Of a stretch of 64,000 nt of DNA, positions 17,463 through 25,766 are shown piece by piece. The position numbers were made by a program, and so were the translations under genes. Within the stretch, counting starts at the first letter, position 1. Each line of letters begins with the position of its first letter. Origin of the DNA: Sneathiella sedimenti (GTDB lineage: Bacteria; Pseudomonadota; Alphaproteobacteria; Sneathiellales; Sneathiellaceae); NCBI RefSeq assembly GCF_017313765.1, contig NZ_JAFLNC010000001.1:496001-560000 (forward strand). Direction: 5' to 3'. The notes below the pieces were generated by a model. It had not been told where the DNA came from. It was given only the letters and a program-made list of their open reading frames with translations, and did not search any database.

Positions 17463-19340
17463 TCAAGCAGAGAGGCTGTTCGCCATGAAATCGGCCATGC
17501 GCCTTGAAAAGGCAACCGGATCGGCAACCGGATCGCCCTCGACAATGTGCGCCTGGTCTAAGAGCAGGAGAGCCGCATCCTGCATGGCCTCCGAAGTCCC
17601 CTTCTCCTTGGCACTGGTTGCCAGCTTCTTGATCAAGGGATGCTTGGGGTTCAACTCCAGAATACGCAAGCTATCCCCCGCGCCAAACTGTTTGTGGGCT
17701 TTCAATAGCTTTTCAAGATGGATATCCATATCCCCCTCATCGGCGACGAGACAAACAGGGCTTCCCGTCAGCCGGGACGAAATCCTGACATCCTTAACTT
17801 TATTCTCAAGTACTGTTTTGAACAGAGCAATCAAGCTATCCATTTCGCCGGGAGGTGCCTTATCGGTCTCCTCGCTTTTTTCATCCGCATCGGCGACCTT
17901 GTCGAGATCAGCGGCGCCCCGGGTTACGGACTTAAAAGGCTTGCCTTCAAACTCATTGGTCCGGCTCAGCCAGAAGCTGTCCACGGCATCGGCCAGCAAC
18001 AGCACTTCTATGCCTTTTGCGGCAAATCCTTCTAGCTGCGGGCTGGATTTGAGAGCTTCCAGATCTTCACCGGTAATATAATAGATAGCATTCTGGCCTT
18101 CTTTCATGCGGCCAATATAGTCATTGAGGTTTGTACGGCTTTCCTTGATGGTACTGTTGAAAAGCGCCATTTTGAGGATGCGCTCGCCATTGACGGTATC
18201 TTCGTAGATCCCCTCTTTCAGTACAGCGCCGAAATTATCCCAGAACTTGGCGAAGTTCTCTGTATCTTTGTTTGCTTTTTTCTCAAGCTCACCGAGAACC
18301 TTTTTGACCAAGCCATTACGGATTTTCTGCAGTACGGGATTGTGCTGCAGCATTTCGCGACTGACATTTAGCGGCAGGTCCTCCGAGTCCACGACGCCGC
18401 GCAGGAAGCGCAAGTACGCCGGAATCAACTCCTCACAGTCGTCGGTAATGAAGACCCGCTTCACATAAAGCTTAAGCCGCGATTTCCGTTCGGGATTGAA
18501 GAGATCGAAGGGGGGCTGCTCAGGGACGAACAAGAGCATTGTATATTCGATACGACCTTCTGCCCGACTATGCAATGTCAGCCAAGGTGTGTCGAACGCC
18601 TGTCCTACATGGTGATAAAATTCCGTATATTGCTCAGGCGTAATTTCTGACTTCTGACGCGTCCATAATGCACTCGCAGTATTGAGCGTTTCATCTTCCT
18701 CGTCTTCCTTAGTTGATTTCAGGATAACCGGGATTGCAATATGATCCGCGTATGTCTTGATAATCTGCCGCAACCGGGCAGGCTCCAGATATTCTTTGGC
18801 GTCTTTGCGCATATGCAGCACGATCTCTGTGCCACGTAACTCGCGCGTGGCAGGCTCAACCGCGAAGGATCCCTGTCCTTTGGAAGACCAGACCGTCGCA
18901 CCCTCTTCCCCGGCGCGACGACTAGTCACTGTGACCTTGTCCGCTACCATGAACGCAGAATAGAACCCGACACCGAACTGTCCGATCAGGGTTACGTCCT
19001 TTGCGGCATCACCGGTCAACTGTTCAGAAAAGCGGGAGGTGCCCGAGCGGGCGATCGTACCCAGATTATCGATCATGTCCTGCTCAGACATGCCAATGCC
19101 ATTGTCCTCGATAGTCAGCGTACGGGCTTTCTCGTCTATCGAGATGGAGATTTTGAAATCCGGATCATCTTTTATCAAGTCCGGCTTTGTCAGCGCTTCG
19201 TAACGTAGCCGGTCACAGGCGTCGGAGGCGTTAGAGACAAGCTCCCTTAGGAAAATTTCCTTTTCACTGTAGAGGGAATGCGTCACAATGTCCAAAAGCT
19301 TGGCGACTTCCGCCTGAAATTCATGTGTTTGCTCTGTCAT
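17463..19340 (-). CDS. htpG: Molecular chaperone HtpG (Hsp90)
   Basis: The bacterial Hsp90, an ATP-driven dimeric chaperone acting with DnaK. The 625-residue protein has the GHKL ATP-binding motifs NASDACD (about 36-42), DNGIGM (about 80-85) and GQFGVGFYSAF (about 117-127), the middle domain with the catalytic-arginine loop in LPLNVSREMLQ, and the C-terminal dimerisation domain. The length fits the bacterial family (about 620-635). Upstream on the minus strand is a promoter with heat-shock features (19379-19409). It is monocistronic and bounded downstream by a hairpin. Confidence 0.98.
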   Translation of the reverse strand: MTEQTHEFQAEVAKLLDIVTHSLYSEKEIFLRELVSNASDACDRLRYEALTKPDLIKDDPDFKISISIDEKARTLTIEDNGIGMSEQDMIDNLGTIARSGTSRFSEQLTGDAAKDVTLIGQFGVGFYSAFMVADKVTVTSRRAGEEGATVWSSKGQGSFAVEPATRELRGTEIVLHMRKDAKEYLEPARLRQIIKTYADHIAIPVILKSTKEDEEDETLNTASALWTRQKSEITPEQYTEFYHHVGQAFDTPWLTLHSRAEGRIEYTMLLFVPEQPPFDLFNPERKSRLKLYVKRVFITDDCEELIPAYLRFLRGVVDSEDLPLNVSREMLQHNPVLQKIRNGLVKKVLGELEKKANKDTENFAKFWDNFGAVLKEGIYEDTVNGERILKMALFNSTIKESRTNLNDYIGRMKEGQNAIYYITGEDLEALKSSPQLEGFAAKGIEVLLLADAVDSFWLSRTNEFEGKPFKSVTRGAADLDKVADADEKSEETDKAPPGEMDSLIALFKTVLENKVKDVRISSRLTGSPVCLVADEGDMDIHLEKLLKAHKQFGAGDSLRILELNPKHPLIKKLATSAKEKGTSEAMQDAALLLLDQAHIVEGDPVADPVAFSRRMADFMANSLSA

Positions 19341-19378
19341 CTACGTTTTTTACCTCAGATAAAATTTCCTCTGTCGTC

Positions 19379-19409
19379 TATATGACCAATGAGGCAATTT
19401 CATTCAAGG
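19379..19409 (-). promoter_or_regulatory. Putative heat-shock (sigma-32-like) promoter of htpG
   Basis: Read on the minus strand, CCTTGAAT (19409-19402) and CATATA (19384-19379) are separated by 17 bases. CTTGAAT is close to the sigma-32 -35 sequence and the -10 region (GTCATAT) contains the CAT-T core, while the same hexamers also fit a sigma-70 promoter at optimal spacing. It lies about 40 bases upstream of the htpG start. This is inference from sequence only. Confidence 0.5.
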
Positions 19410-19530
19410 TTTAAAAGGAGGATTTTGTCAGGAGAGATGGTGAAGTCGGCCCACCCCGAGGGGCGCAGAAAATCGGGGCGGGCCATTCACAGATCAACAA
19501 CATTTATGCGTAGATGGAGGTGATCAGTAT

Positions 19531-19561
19531 CCAATCATATATATAATTGGAACGATCGTTC
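19531..19561 (+). promoter_or_regulatory. AT-rich dyad and 12-bp palindrome in the htpG-GntR intergenic region
   Basis: The 326-base gap 19341-19666 holds the htpG promoter on its left side and, here, a CCAAT...ATTGG dyad (19531-19550) adjoining the perfect palindrome GAACGATCGTTC (19550-19561). An AT-rich tract of T residues follows at about 19568-19582. The palindrome is a plausible operator for the downstream GntR-family gene, about 105 bases away. A GTATATGC half-site (about 19635) resembles half of the GTATATAC-like HutC operators. I see no RNA gene in the gap. Confidence 0.4.
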
Positions 19562-19666
19562 AAGTATTATTTTTTAATTTTTTTGCATCGTCCAGCTCGT
19601 GAATTCACATCGCGGCCGGATGTGACGTCTTCCTGTATATGCTAACAGAGAAGACGGACTTCGCCG

Positions 19667-20395
19667 ATGCCCCATTTTATATCGCAAAAAGATGACCGCC
19701 CCTATTCCCCGCCAAAGCCACTGTATGAACAGGTTAAATCCTATGTGCTAAAGAATATGGAATCCGGAGAATGGCCCGCCTATTTCCAGCTCCCCTCCGA
19801 ACATACCCTGGTTCGCGAAATGGGAATTTCCCGTATGACAATCCATCGTGCGCTTCGTGAACTAACCCAGGCCGGTTATCTTGAACGCATTCAGGGTGTC
19901 GGGACCTTCGTAGCCGCCCCGAAAAAGCAAAGGAAAGCGATCGAGCTCAGCGAGATTGACGACATTATTCGTCGCCGGGGAGGGCGGCACCAATGCGACG
20001 TTCATTTCTTGCAAGAGGAGCCGATCGACAATGATGCGGCGGCAATGATGGCGATGACATCCGGGGAGGAGGTCTATCGTTCCTACTTCGTGCATCGAGA
20101 TAACGGATTACCGGTAATGCTGGAGGATCGTTATGTACATCCCAAATTTATGCCGGAATATCTGGAGTCGGACTTCACCCATTTGACCGCAGATACCCTT
20201 TTAAGCCAGAAGTTTGCCTTGCTTTCCCATTCCCATGTGGTTCAGGCCGCTGTGTCGAATGCCGAAATAAATCACTTCCTCGAACTGGAAACCACGACTG
20301 CCTGCATCGTCATCAATCGCAAGAGCTGGCTGGGCGACGACGTTATCTCGGCGGCCCGTCTCGTATTTCCAGGAAACAGAATTCAGCTTACTTGA
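19667..20395 (+). CDS. GntR/HutC-family transcriptional regulator (UTRA domain)
   Basis: A 242-residue regulator with an N-terminal GntR winged helix (about 17-83; PLYEQVKSYV, LPSEHTLVREMGISRMTIHRALRELTQ, GVGTFVA) and a C-terminal UTRA effector domain (about 95-240). It resembles HutC, which represses histidine utilisation and binds urocanate. No hut genes are in the window, so the ligand is open. It stands alone on the plus strand and converges with the AAA ATPase gene. Autoregulation through the upstream palindrome is possible. Confidence 0.85.
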   Translation: MPHFISQKDDRPYSPPKPLYEQVKSYVLKNMESGEWPAYFQLPSEHTLVREMGISRMTIHRALRELTQAGYLERIQGVGTFVAAPKKQRKAIELSEIDDIIRRRGGRHQCDVHFLQEEPIDNDAAAMMAMTSGEEVYRSYFVHRDNGLPVMLEDRYVHPKFMPEYLESDFTHLTADTLLSQKFALLSHSHVVQAAVSNAEINHFLELETTTACIVINRKSWLGDDVISAARLVFPGNRIQLT

Positions 20396-20420
20396 AGGTA
20401 CTCTATGTCCGCCAGTCCGG

Positions 20421-21923
20421 TCAGATAGCCGCCACGGCCGGCTTGGAACGATCCCCGCCACCTGATTTCGCAGCCGTTTTACCCGCGCCCTTCGCGGAGG
20501 AAGTGTAGAGATTTTTAAGGGCGTCAACGACTAGCTCTCTGCTGACATAGGGATCTGCGCCCTGATATTTGCAGGCCGCGATAATCTGCTCCACGATAAA
20601 TTTCGGCTGGTAACATGCCAGGTCAAAGCTGTTGTTCACCTGCAATTCCTCGATAATCGTGTCGAGGATCTCTTCCGTGAATTCAAGACCGCGGCTTTTG
20701 CCCACCATTTTAAAGATTTGGAAATACTGATCGCGGGTGGGTCCAACCGTTTCCAGCTTGTAGGGGATACGTCGAAGGAATGCAGGATCCATCAAATCAT
20801 CCGGCGAAAGGTTGGTTGAGAATATCACCAGCTCATCAAAAGGCAGTGAAAAGCTTTTCCCGGTATGCAGCTTGAGAAAATCTACCCGGCTTTCAAGCGG
20901 AACAATCCAGCGGTTCAAAAGGTCTTCCGGACTGACCAGTTGGCGGCCAAAGTCGTCGATAATAAACGTCCCATTGGACGCTTTCACATGCAGAGGCGCC
21001 TCATAATATTTGGCATGAGCGTTAAAGCTGAGATCGAGCATTTCCAGGGTCAGTTCACCGCCAGTTATCACGACCGGGCGCTCACAAGGAACCCATCGAC
21101 CATCAAACTCTTCGCGCCGCAAGCCGGAATTTTTTTTCTTGTCCAGTTCTTTAGTGAATTTCGGCTTATGTATCGCAGGATCGAATACCTTGATAATCTG
21201 TCCGTCCACTTCAAAGCAATAAGGTACGTAAATAACATTGGAAAAAATCTCGGCGACTTTTTCAGCAACTGTCGTTTTACCGTTACCGGGAGGTCCATAC
21301 AGAAGGATGCTTTTGCCGGCATTCACACCCGGCCCAAGACGGCGCACGAAATCATCGGATATGATCAAATTTTCGAAACTTTTCTCAATTTTTTCCTGCT
21401 CAACCCGCTCATTTGTAATTTTCTGCTGATTGATCCGTTCCTGATAGTCGTTGAGAGAGATCGGTGCCGGTCCGACATATTGATTCTGCTCCAGCGCTTC
21501 AATTGCGAAGCGCTTTCCCGCTTCGGTCATGATGTAGCGGGTTTCAGAAAATGTCGATTGATCCGTATTCCCTAAGGATTCAAGAAATTTCCGGTCCCCG
21601 GCCTCCTGAATGAGGCGATTGACAACGCCGATCGGCAGCTTGATCGCCGCTGACAGTTCAGACGCGGTTTCAAGTGTATTTGTGTACATCAGCTTCAAGA
21701 GGATGCGCAGCAGATTGCCGTTTGGAATGCCAGTATCTTCAATGGTTTTCGGTGCTCGCGGAGCTTCATAGATCGCCCGGTCGAGCTGTTCCTGGGTCAT
21801 GGCGCCGAGCGCAACGAGATTGTCGCCGAGACGGCCCCCGTTCTCTTTTTGACGGTGAAGGGCAATCTTTATATCCTCCGGCGTAACCAGGTCGTGCGCC
21901 AATAAGATATCACCGATGAGCAT
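20421..21923 (-). CDS. AAA ATPase with N-terminal MshEN-like (type II secretion GspE-N) domain
   Basis: A 500-residue protein. Residues 1-55 look like an MshEN/GspE N-terminal unit: IGDILLAHDLVTPEDIKIAL, then RLGDNLVALGAMTQEQLDRAI, the two-half pattern of c-di-GMP-binding MshEN domains, although only the second half keeps the RLG. A winged-helix-like region (about 70-145) and a charged helix (165-185) follow, then an AAA module with Walker A GPPGNGKT (210-217), Walker B TFIIDDFGRQ (near 315) and sensor-like FSTNLSPDDL. The open frame starts at 22010, but ATG 21923 has a GGAG site. The role is unknown. It is not a secretion ATPase, since the AAA core is of the MoxR/Bcs1-like type and no secretion genes are near. 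Confidence 0.75.
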   Translation of the reverse strand: MLIGDILLAHDLVTPEDIKIALHRQKENGGRLGDNLVALGAMTQEQLDRAIYEAPRAPKTIEDTGIPNGNLLRILLKLMYTNTLETASELSAAIKLPIGVVNRLIQEAGDRKFLESLGNTDQSTFSETRYIMTEAGKRFAIEALEQNQYVGPAPISLNDYQERINQQKITNERVEQEKIEKSFENLIISDDFVRRLGPGVNAGKSILLYGPPGNGKTTVAEKVAEIFSNVIYVPYCFEVDGQIIKVFDPAIHKPKFTKELDKKKNSGLRREEFDGRWVPCERPVVITGGELTLEMLDLSFNAHAKYYEAPLHVKASNGTFIIDDFGRQLVSPEDLLNRWIVPLESRVDFLKLHTGKSFSLPFDELVIFSTNLSPDDLMDPAFLRRIPYKLETVGPTRDQYFQIFKMVGKSRGLEFTEEILDTIIEELQVNNSFDLACYQPKFIVEQIIAACKYQGADPYVSRELVVDALKNLYTSSAKGAGKTAAKSGGGDRSKPAVAAI

Positions 21924-22198
21924 CCAATTTCTCCAGTTCTGTTTCCGCCAAACAGTGCCTTGTAAACACAGAATTACGGCAGGCTTTTCACCAAGTCGCT
22001 CCCAAGACATACCTGATTTTCGTTAACGCAAGGTTATCTGATACAAGAAAAGCTGAATTGTGCCCTTAATTTTCATTTTTCCGGCGGTGGTTTCGGAAAT
22101 AGGGGAACGGAAAAGGTAAAATGGTTGTTGAAATGGCGCGAAGGGAGTAATTCTGTATATCCAACGCTCCTTTAGAACTGAATTTCGCGAGCAATGCC

Positions 22199-22735
22199 AT
22201 GTCAGACTATAAAGCGCTATTATCCGTTTTTTCAAAGGATCGTGTAGGATTGATTTCCCTCGTAACAGGGCACCTTTTCGACAAAGGGATCAATCTTGGA
22301 GACACATCCTTCGCCGTTCTTGGAAAAGGCGGCGAATTTACCAGTGTGATTGATATTCCCGCAGATGTGTCGGAATCGGAACTGATTGACGAGTTACGCA
22401 CTCTGGAAGGAATGCAGGACGCAGATATTGACGTCCGGCGTTTCGCCTTTGAGGAAGGGGACACCCCGCCGACTGACATCACCCATCACATTCGTTGTGA
22501 GGGACCGGACCAACCTGGCGTACTCGCGCGTTTGTCGGAAGTTTTTATCGATTTCGATGCCAATATCGTTCGCCTGAAATCGGATCAAGTCGACCGGAAC
22601 GGCCAAACGATATTCATTACACGCTTTTCTGTCTATATCCCGCCGGAGCGCACCGAGAACTGCCTTGCCGCGTTAGATAACACGGCAAGTGCTCTTGGTC
22701 AGACGTTAACGGCCGAAAATTCTTCTTTAGGATAA
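22199..22735 (+). CDS. Tandem ACT-domain protein (GcvR-like)
   Basis: A 178-residue protein built of two ACT domains: residues about 5-80 (LLSVFSKDRVGLISLVTGHLFDKGINL) and about 93-170 (IRCEGPDQPGVLARLSEVFIDFDANIV). This is the layout of GcvR, the glycine-cleavage regulator that binds glycine and inhibits GcvA, and of related amino-acid-sensing proteins. No gcv genes are near, so the partner is not clear. It stands alone between the divergent AAA ATPase and the convergent small membrane protein (stops four bases apart). Confidence 0.8.
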   Translation: MSDYKALLSVFSKDRVGLISLVTGHLFDKGINLGDTSFAVLGKGGEFTSVIDIPADVSESELIDELRTLEGMQDADIDVRRFAFEEGDTPPTDITHHIRCEGPDQPGVLARLSEVFIDFDANIVRLKSDQVDRNGQTIFITRFSVYIPPERTENCLAALDNTASALGQTLTAENSSLG

Positions 22736-22738
22736 TGT

Positions 22739-23101
22739 TCAGGCGTTCTTAAAGACTAAGAAGGCAAACAGTATCATATTAAGCACGGCAATAAACGACG
22801 CGACAATGGCAATTGGCTCATATTCCGGCATGCCCGCGTAGATAAGCCCAATACCAGCTGTCATCCCGATAACCGAAATATGGGCGAACCAGAACGTCAG
22901 CTTTGCGAGTTTCGCTTCCGCGACTGCAGGCCAGTTCTTGTACACGAGACCCATGATCCCCATTGTCACCCACCCCAAGAGGTTGAGATGCGCATGTGCG
23001 GGCATTTGGGAATGGTCTTGGGAAGCCGCCATATAGATCCCCAATATCATGCCAAGAATGATGTAAATTGCAGCTGACTTGATAAATTTTTCTGCAAGCA
23101 T
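22739..23101 (-). CDS. Four-helix membrane protein resembling a haem-copper oxidase subunit I fragment
   Basis: A 120-residue protein with about four hydrophobic helices. Residues 34-46 (PAHAHLNLLGWVT) carry His36 and His38 in a motif seen in NnrS-type and cbb3/NO-reductase subunit I helices, where the histidine ligates haem. Proteins of this size with the HAHLNLLGW motif are frequent in Alphaproteobacteria and are usually annotated as cytochrome-c-oxidase-like. Haem binding is inference. It has its own leader of about 90 bases and no respiratory gene beside it. Confidence 0.65.
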   Translation of the reverse strand: MLAEKFIKSAAIYIILGMILGIYMAASQDHSQMPAHAHLNLLGWVTMGIMGLVYKNWPAVAEAKLAKLTFWFAHISVIGMTAGIGLIYAGMPEYEPIAIVASFIAVLNMILFAFLVFKNA

Positions 23102-23189
23102 TATTCGACCCCCATTTTTATTATTTCGCTAACTTTTTGTTTCCCTGTAATAGAAAAATCTATATTTCGCTAATTTGCAAACGAAATTT

Positions 23190-24347
23190 TTAGTTTGGGG
23201 AACTGTTCGCACCCTCTCCCTGGAGCCGGTCGAAAAGCTTGTAGATGACATCAATAACCGAGGCTCCAAGCTTGCGTGCACGGGCAGGCGACCAACCATT
23301 AACTAGATCAGGCCTGTCCGCCGTATCCTTAAACGGCATTTCCAGTGTCATGGCGAGACAGCCGAAATACTCGCTGACGTGATTGACGCAAATGGTCATA
23401 TTTCCTTCCCCCTTTTTGGCAATTGGATAGCCGTGATGGGTTTGGAAATCCGGGTTCACCTGCTGCCAGCTTCTCTTGAAATCCGTAAGCAACATATCTT
23501 TTTGAGCATTCCAGCTTGGCACACCCTGGGCACCTGCAATAAAGTTGTGCGGCATGGCTTCATCGCCATGGACATCAAGACAGAAATCTACACCTGTCTC
23601 CCGCATCTTCTCCCGCACGACAAACACCTCGGGGCTTCTTTTCATATCTGGGTCCTGCCACTCCCGGTTCAGGTTGGCGCCCGCTGCGTTGGTCCGAAGA
23701 TGCCCACTACGACTGCCGTCCGGGTTCATGTTCGGCACAACATGAAATATCGCCCTGTCCAGCAATGCATTCGAAACGGCATCATCCGGATCGAGCAGGC
23801 GGTGAAGAAATCCCTCTATCCACCATTCGGCCATGGTTTCCCCCGGATGCTGACGGGCGATCAACCAGAAATTCCGCTTGTTGCCCCGTCTCTCCCCAAT
23901 TGTCAGGAGATCCATAGCCTGTCCTTCGATCGTCTTTCCGATAACGGATTGTGACACGCGGGGGGATTGACCTGCTCGCGCCAGGAGATCCGCATGCCGT
24001 TCCATGGAATAGGGAGCAAAATAAGCGTAATAGACAGAATCAAAATCCGGACGATGCTGCAATTTCAGTTCTCCGTCCTCATATCGGCTATCAATCCGAA
24101 ACCAGTTCTGTCTGTCATAAGAGGCAACCGCGCGATATTCCTCCCACCCCTTGGCGTAGGACGACTCCTTTGCGTTGGTTATCCGCAGGATACAGTCGCT
24201 GTCTTTGGCGCCGCTCAGGCGAAAGTAAAACCACTGGAAGAAATCTGCATTTGTATCGGGCCTGATACGCAGCTGGATATTGCCCGGGTCCTCGCATGAA
24301 TCACAGATAATATTGCCGCCATCGAACTGGCTGGTGATGTGAATCAT
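23190..24347 (-). CDS. M14 family zinc carboxypeptidase (cytosolic carboxypeptidase-like)
   Basis: A 385-residue metallocarboxypeptidase. An N-terminal beta domain (about 1-120, with FFQWFYFRLSGAKD) is the Pepdidase_M14_N/CCP N-domain. The catalytic domain has the zinc ligands His167 and Glu170 in ARQHPGETMAEWW and His260 in CLDVHGDEAMPH, substrate-binding NPDGSRSGHLRTNAAGANLNR (about 208-228), and the catalytic glutamate in MTLEMPFKDT. It is not exported. Relatives in eukaryotes deglutamylate tubulin, and the bacterial substrates are unknown. Its start overlaps the stop of the preceding gene (ATGA 24344-24347). Confidence 0.9.
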   Translation of the reverse strand: MIHITSQFDGGNIICDSCEDPGNIQLRIRPDTNADFFQWFYFRLSGAKDSDCILRITNAKESSYAKGWEEYRAVASYDRQNWFRIDSRYEDGELKLQHRPDFDSVYYAYFAPYSMERHADLLARAGQSPRVSQSVIGKTIEGQAMDLLTIGERRGNKRNFWLIARQHPGETMAEWWIEGFLHRLLDPDDAVSNALLDRAIFHVVPNMNPDGSRSGHLRTNAAGANLNREWQDPDMKRSPEVFVVREKMRETGVDFCLDVHGDEAMPHNFIAGAQGVPSWNAQKDMLLTDFKRSWQQVNPDFQTHHGYPIAKKGEGNMTICVNHVSEYFGCLAMTLEMPFKDTADRPDLVNGWSPARARKLGASVIDVIYKLFDRLQGEGANSSPN

Positions 24348-24751
24348 GCTGTCGTCCCGGATCTCGTCGCGTCACGCGCCGCGCAATAAGTCCGCCAACC
24401 ACCATGTTCTGTAATTTCCCGCTGACCCTCACACAGCGCAGCTTCGCCGAGGACCCCTAGAACAGTCTCGCCACCAGAGAGCTCGACCTTGCCGATACAA
24501 AGCCCAGACGGCTCTTCCATCAGAACGGTCGCGAGCCCACTTGCCGGGACTTCCCAGAGTTCAAGCTCTATCGACGCGCCGCCTTTAACTACTCTCTGCA
24601 TAGCAGGATGCCGGTCATTAATTGACCAGAGACGATACTGCGGTACCGTTTTCGCCTCTCGAACAAATTTTGCATCGACCGCGAGCAAATTTCCATTGAG
24701 TTCCAGACCTCGCATCAAGGTGCCATTTACAGCTAACAAAACAGACGTCAC
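24344..24751 (-). CDS. Stand-alone allophanate hydrolase C-terminal-like domain protein
   Basis: A 135-residue protein that matches the C-terminal domain of allophanate hydrolase (AtzF/DUR1 C-domain, gamma-glutamylcyclotransferase-like fold): VAVNGTLMRG-type start, PQYRLWSIND, a GGASIELELWEVP strand, LCIGKVELSGGETVLGVLGE and ITEHGGWRTYCA at the end. In AtzF this domain removes the carboxylate of the N-carboxy intermediate. Here there is no amidase domain attached. It is translationally coupled to the M14 carboxypeptidase and 43 bases after zntB. The nearest stand-alone amidase is far away (51832). Its role is open. Confidence 0.75.
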   Translation of the reverse strand: MTSVLLAVNGTLMRGLELNGNLLAVDAKFVREAKTVPQYRLWSINDRHPAMQRVVKGGASIELELWEVPASGLATVLMEEPSGLCIGKVELSGGETVLGVLGEAALCEGQREITEHGGWRTYCAARDATRSGTTA

Positions 24752-24794
24752 ACATTACTCCCCTGCCTGCGGCCTCAGCAGACTTTAAAGATAT

Positions 24795-25766
24795 TCAGAA
24801 CCATTTAAGTTTTTTAAATAACAGGATTTGGACGACAACAAGGATGACCAGTATCCCGGAAAAGATAAAAAAGGCGTCCGGGTTATCAACACCGGGTATT
24901 CCTCCGACATTTATGCCAAGGAGTCCTGTAAGGAAACCAAGCGGCAAAAAAACCGCGGCAATAACTGACAGGACATAAAGATTGCGGTTCAGTCGATCAG
25001 CAAGGATATTGGCGAGTTCATCCTTGACGATTTGCGCCCTTTCGCGAATGGCATCCAAGTCTTCCACATATCGCATCAGGTGATCGTAGTTTTCCTGCAG
25101 ATGGCGTTTATGCCCGGAGTCCAGCCATGAAAATTCGCACAAGCGCAATTGTGCGATAGCGTCCTTCTGCGGCGCCATGTAGCGGCGAAGGACAATCGCT
25201 TCTTTTCGTATGTTGATGATTTTCTCGCGAAAGGCCGTGTCCGGATTATTGAGGATTTTTTCCTCCACATCGTCTGTCGCGTCGTCAAGTTCGGTCAAGA
25301 CGAGGGCCATCTTTTCCGACAATCGCGACAGCAGCAAATTGATAAAATCGCCGGAATTTTTTGGTGCTCGGCCTGCCAAGATTCTTTCTTCGATTTCCTG
25401 AACCGCTTTTAACTGGCGCCTTTGAACACTAATGATCCGTTCTGCATCAATCCATAACCGAATTGAAACCATGTCCTCCGGATCCGCATTCTCATTCAGG
25501 TTGACACCGCGCAATATAATCAGCGCCCCGTCCCCGATTTCTGCGACACGTGGCCGGGTTTCGTCCGCAAGCAAGGCATCGACAACAAACGGATCGAGAT
25601 AGGAAATCTTTTTATCCAGCCAGGGCTTGGTTTCGGGATGACTTAAATCCAGATGAACCCAGGCAAGGTTCTCATTTTTCAGTTCACGAACGATTGCCTT
25701 GTCGCTGACAGATTTTCCACCTCCCTCGCCATCAAAATCGAATGCCAGCAAAATCGGACTACTCAT
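24795..25766 (-). CDS. zntB: CorA-family metal transporter, ZntB-like
   Basis: A 323-residue 2-TM-GxN transporter. A long cytoplasmic N-terminal domain (about 1-260) includes WVHLDLSHPE near residue 36. The C-terminus has two membrane helices, the first ending in the signature GIN (LGINVGGIPG). ZntB proteins have GIN where CorA magnesium channels have GMN, so zinc efflux or uptake is the likely function. The C-terminal KKLKWF tail is typical. It overlaps mscS (ATGA at 25763-25766) and precedes the AtzF-C-like gene, so all four form one transcription unit. Confidence 0.85.
   Translation of the reverse strand: MSSPILLAFDFDGEGGGKSVSDKAIVRELKNENLAWVHLDLSHPETKPWLDKKISYLDPFVVDALLADETRPRVAEIGDGALIILRGVNLNENADPEDMVSIRLWIDAERIISVQRRQLKAVQEIEERILAGRAPKNSGDFINLLLSRLSEKMALVLTELDDATDDVEEKILNNPDTAFREKIINIRKEAIVLRRYMAPQKDAIAQLRLCEFSWLDSGHKRHLQENYDHLMRYVEDLDAIRERAQIVKDELANILADRLNRNLYVLSVIAAVFLPLGFLTGLLGINVGGIPGVDNPDAFFIFSGILVILVVVQILLFKKLKWF

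Noticed and set aside
17335-18081. Plus-strand open frame opposite the 3-prime end of htpG
   Set aside because: It is Ser/Leu-rich shadow translation of htpG; htpG itself is unambiguous.
23514-23534. TTGGCACACCCTGGGC inside the M14 gene
   Set aside because: The -12 element is TGGGC, not TTGC, and the site lies inside a coding sequence pointing at no gene start.
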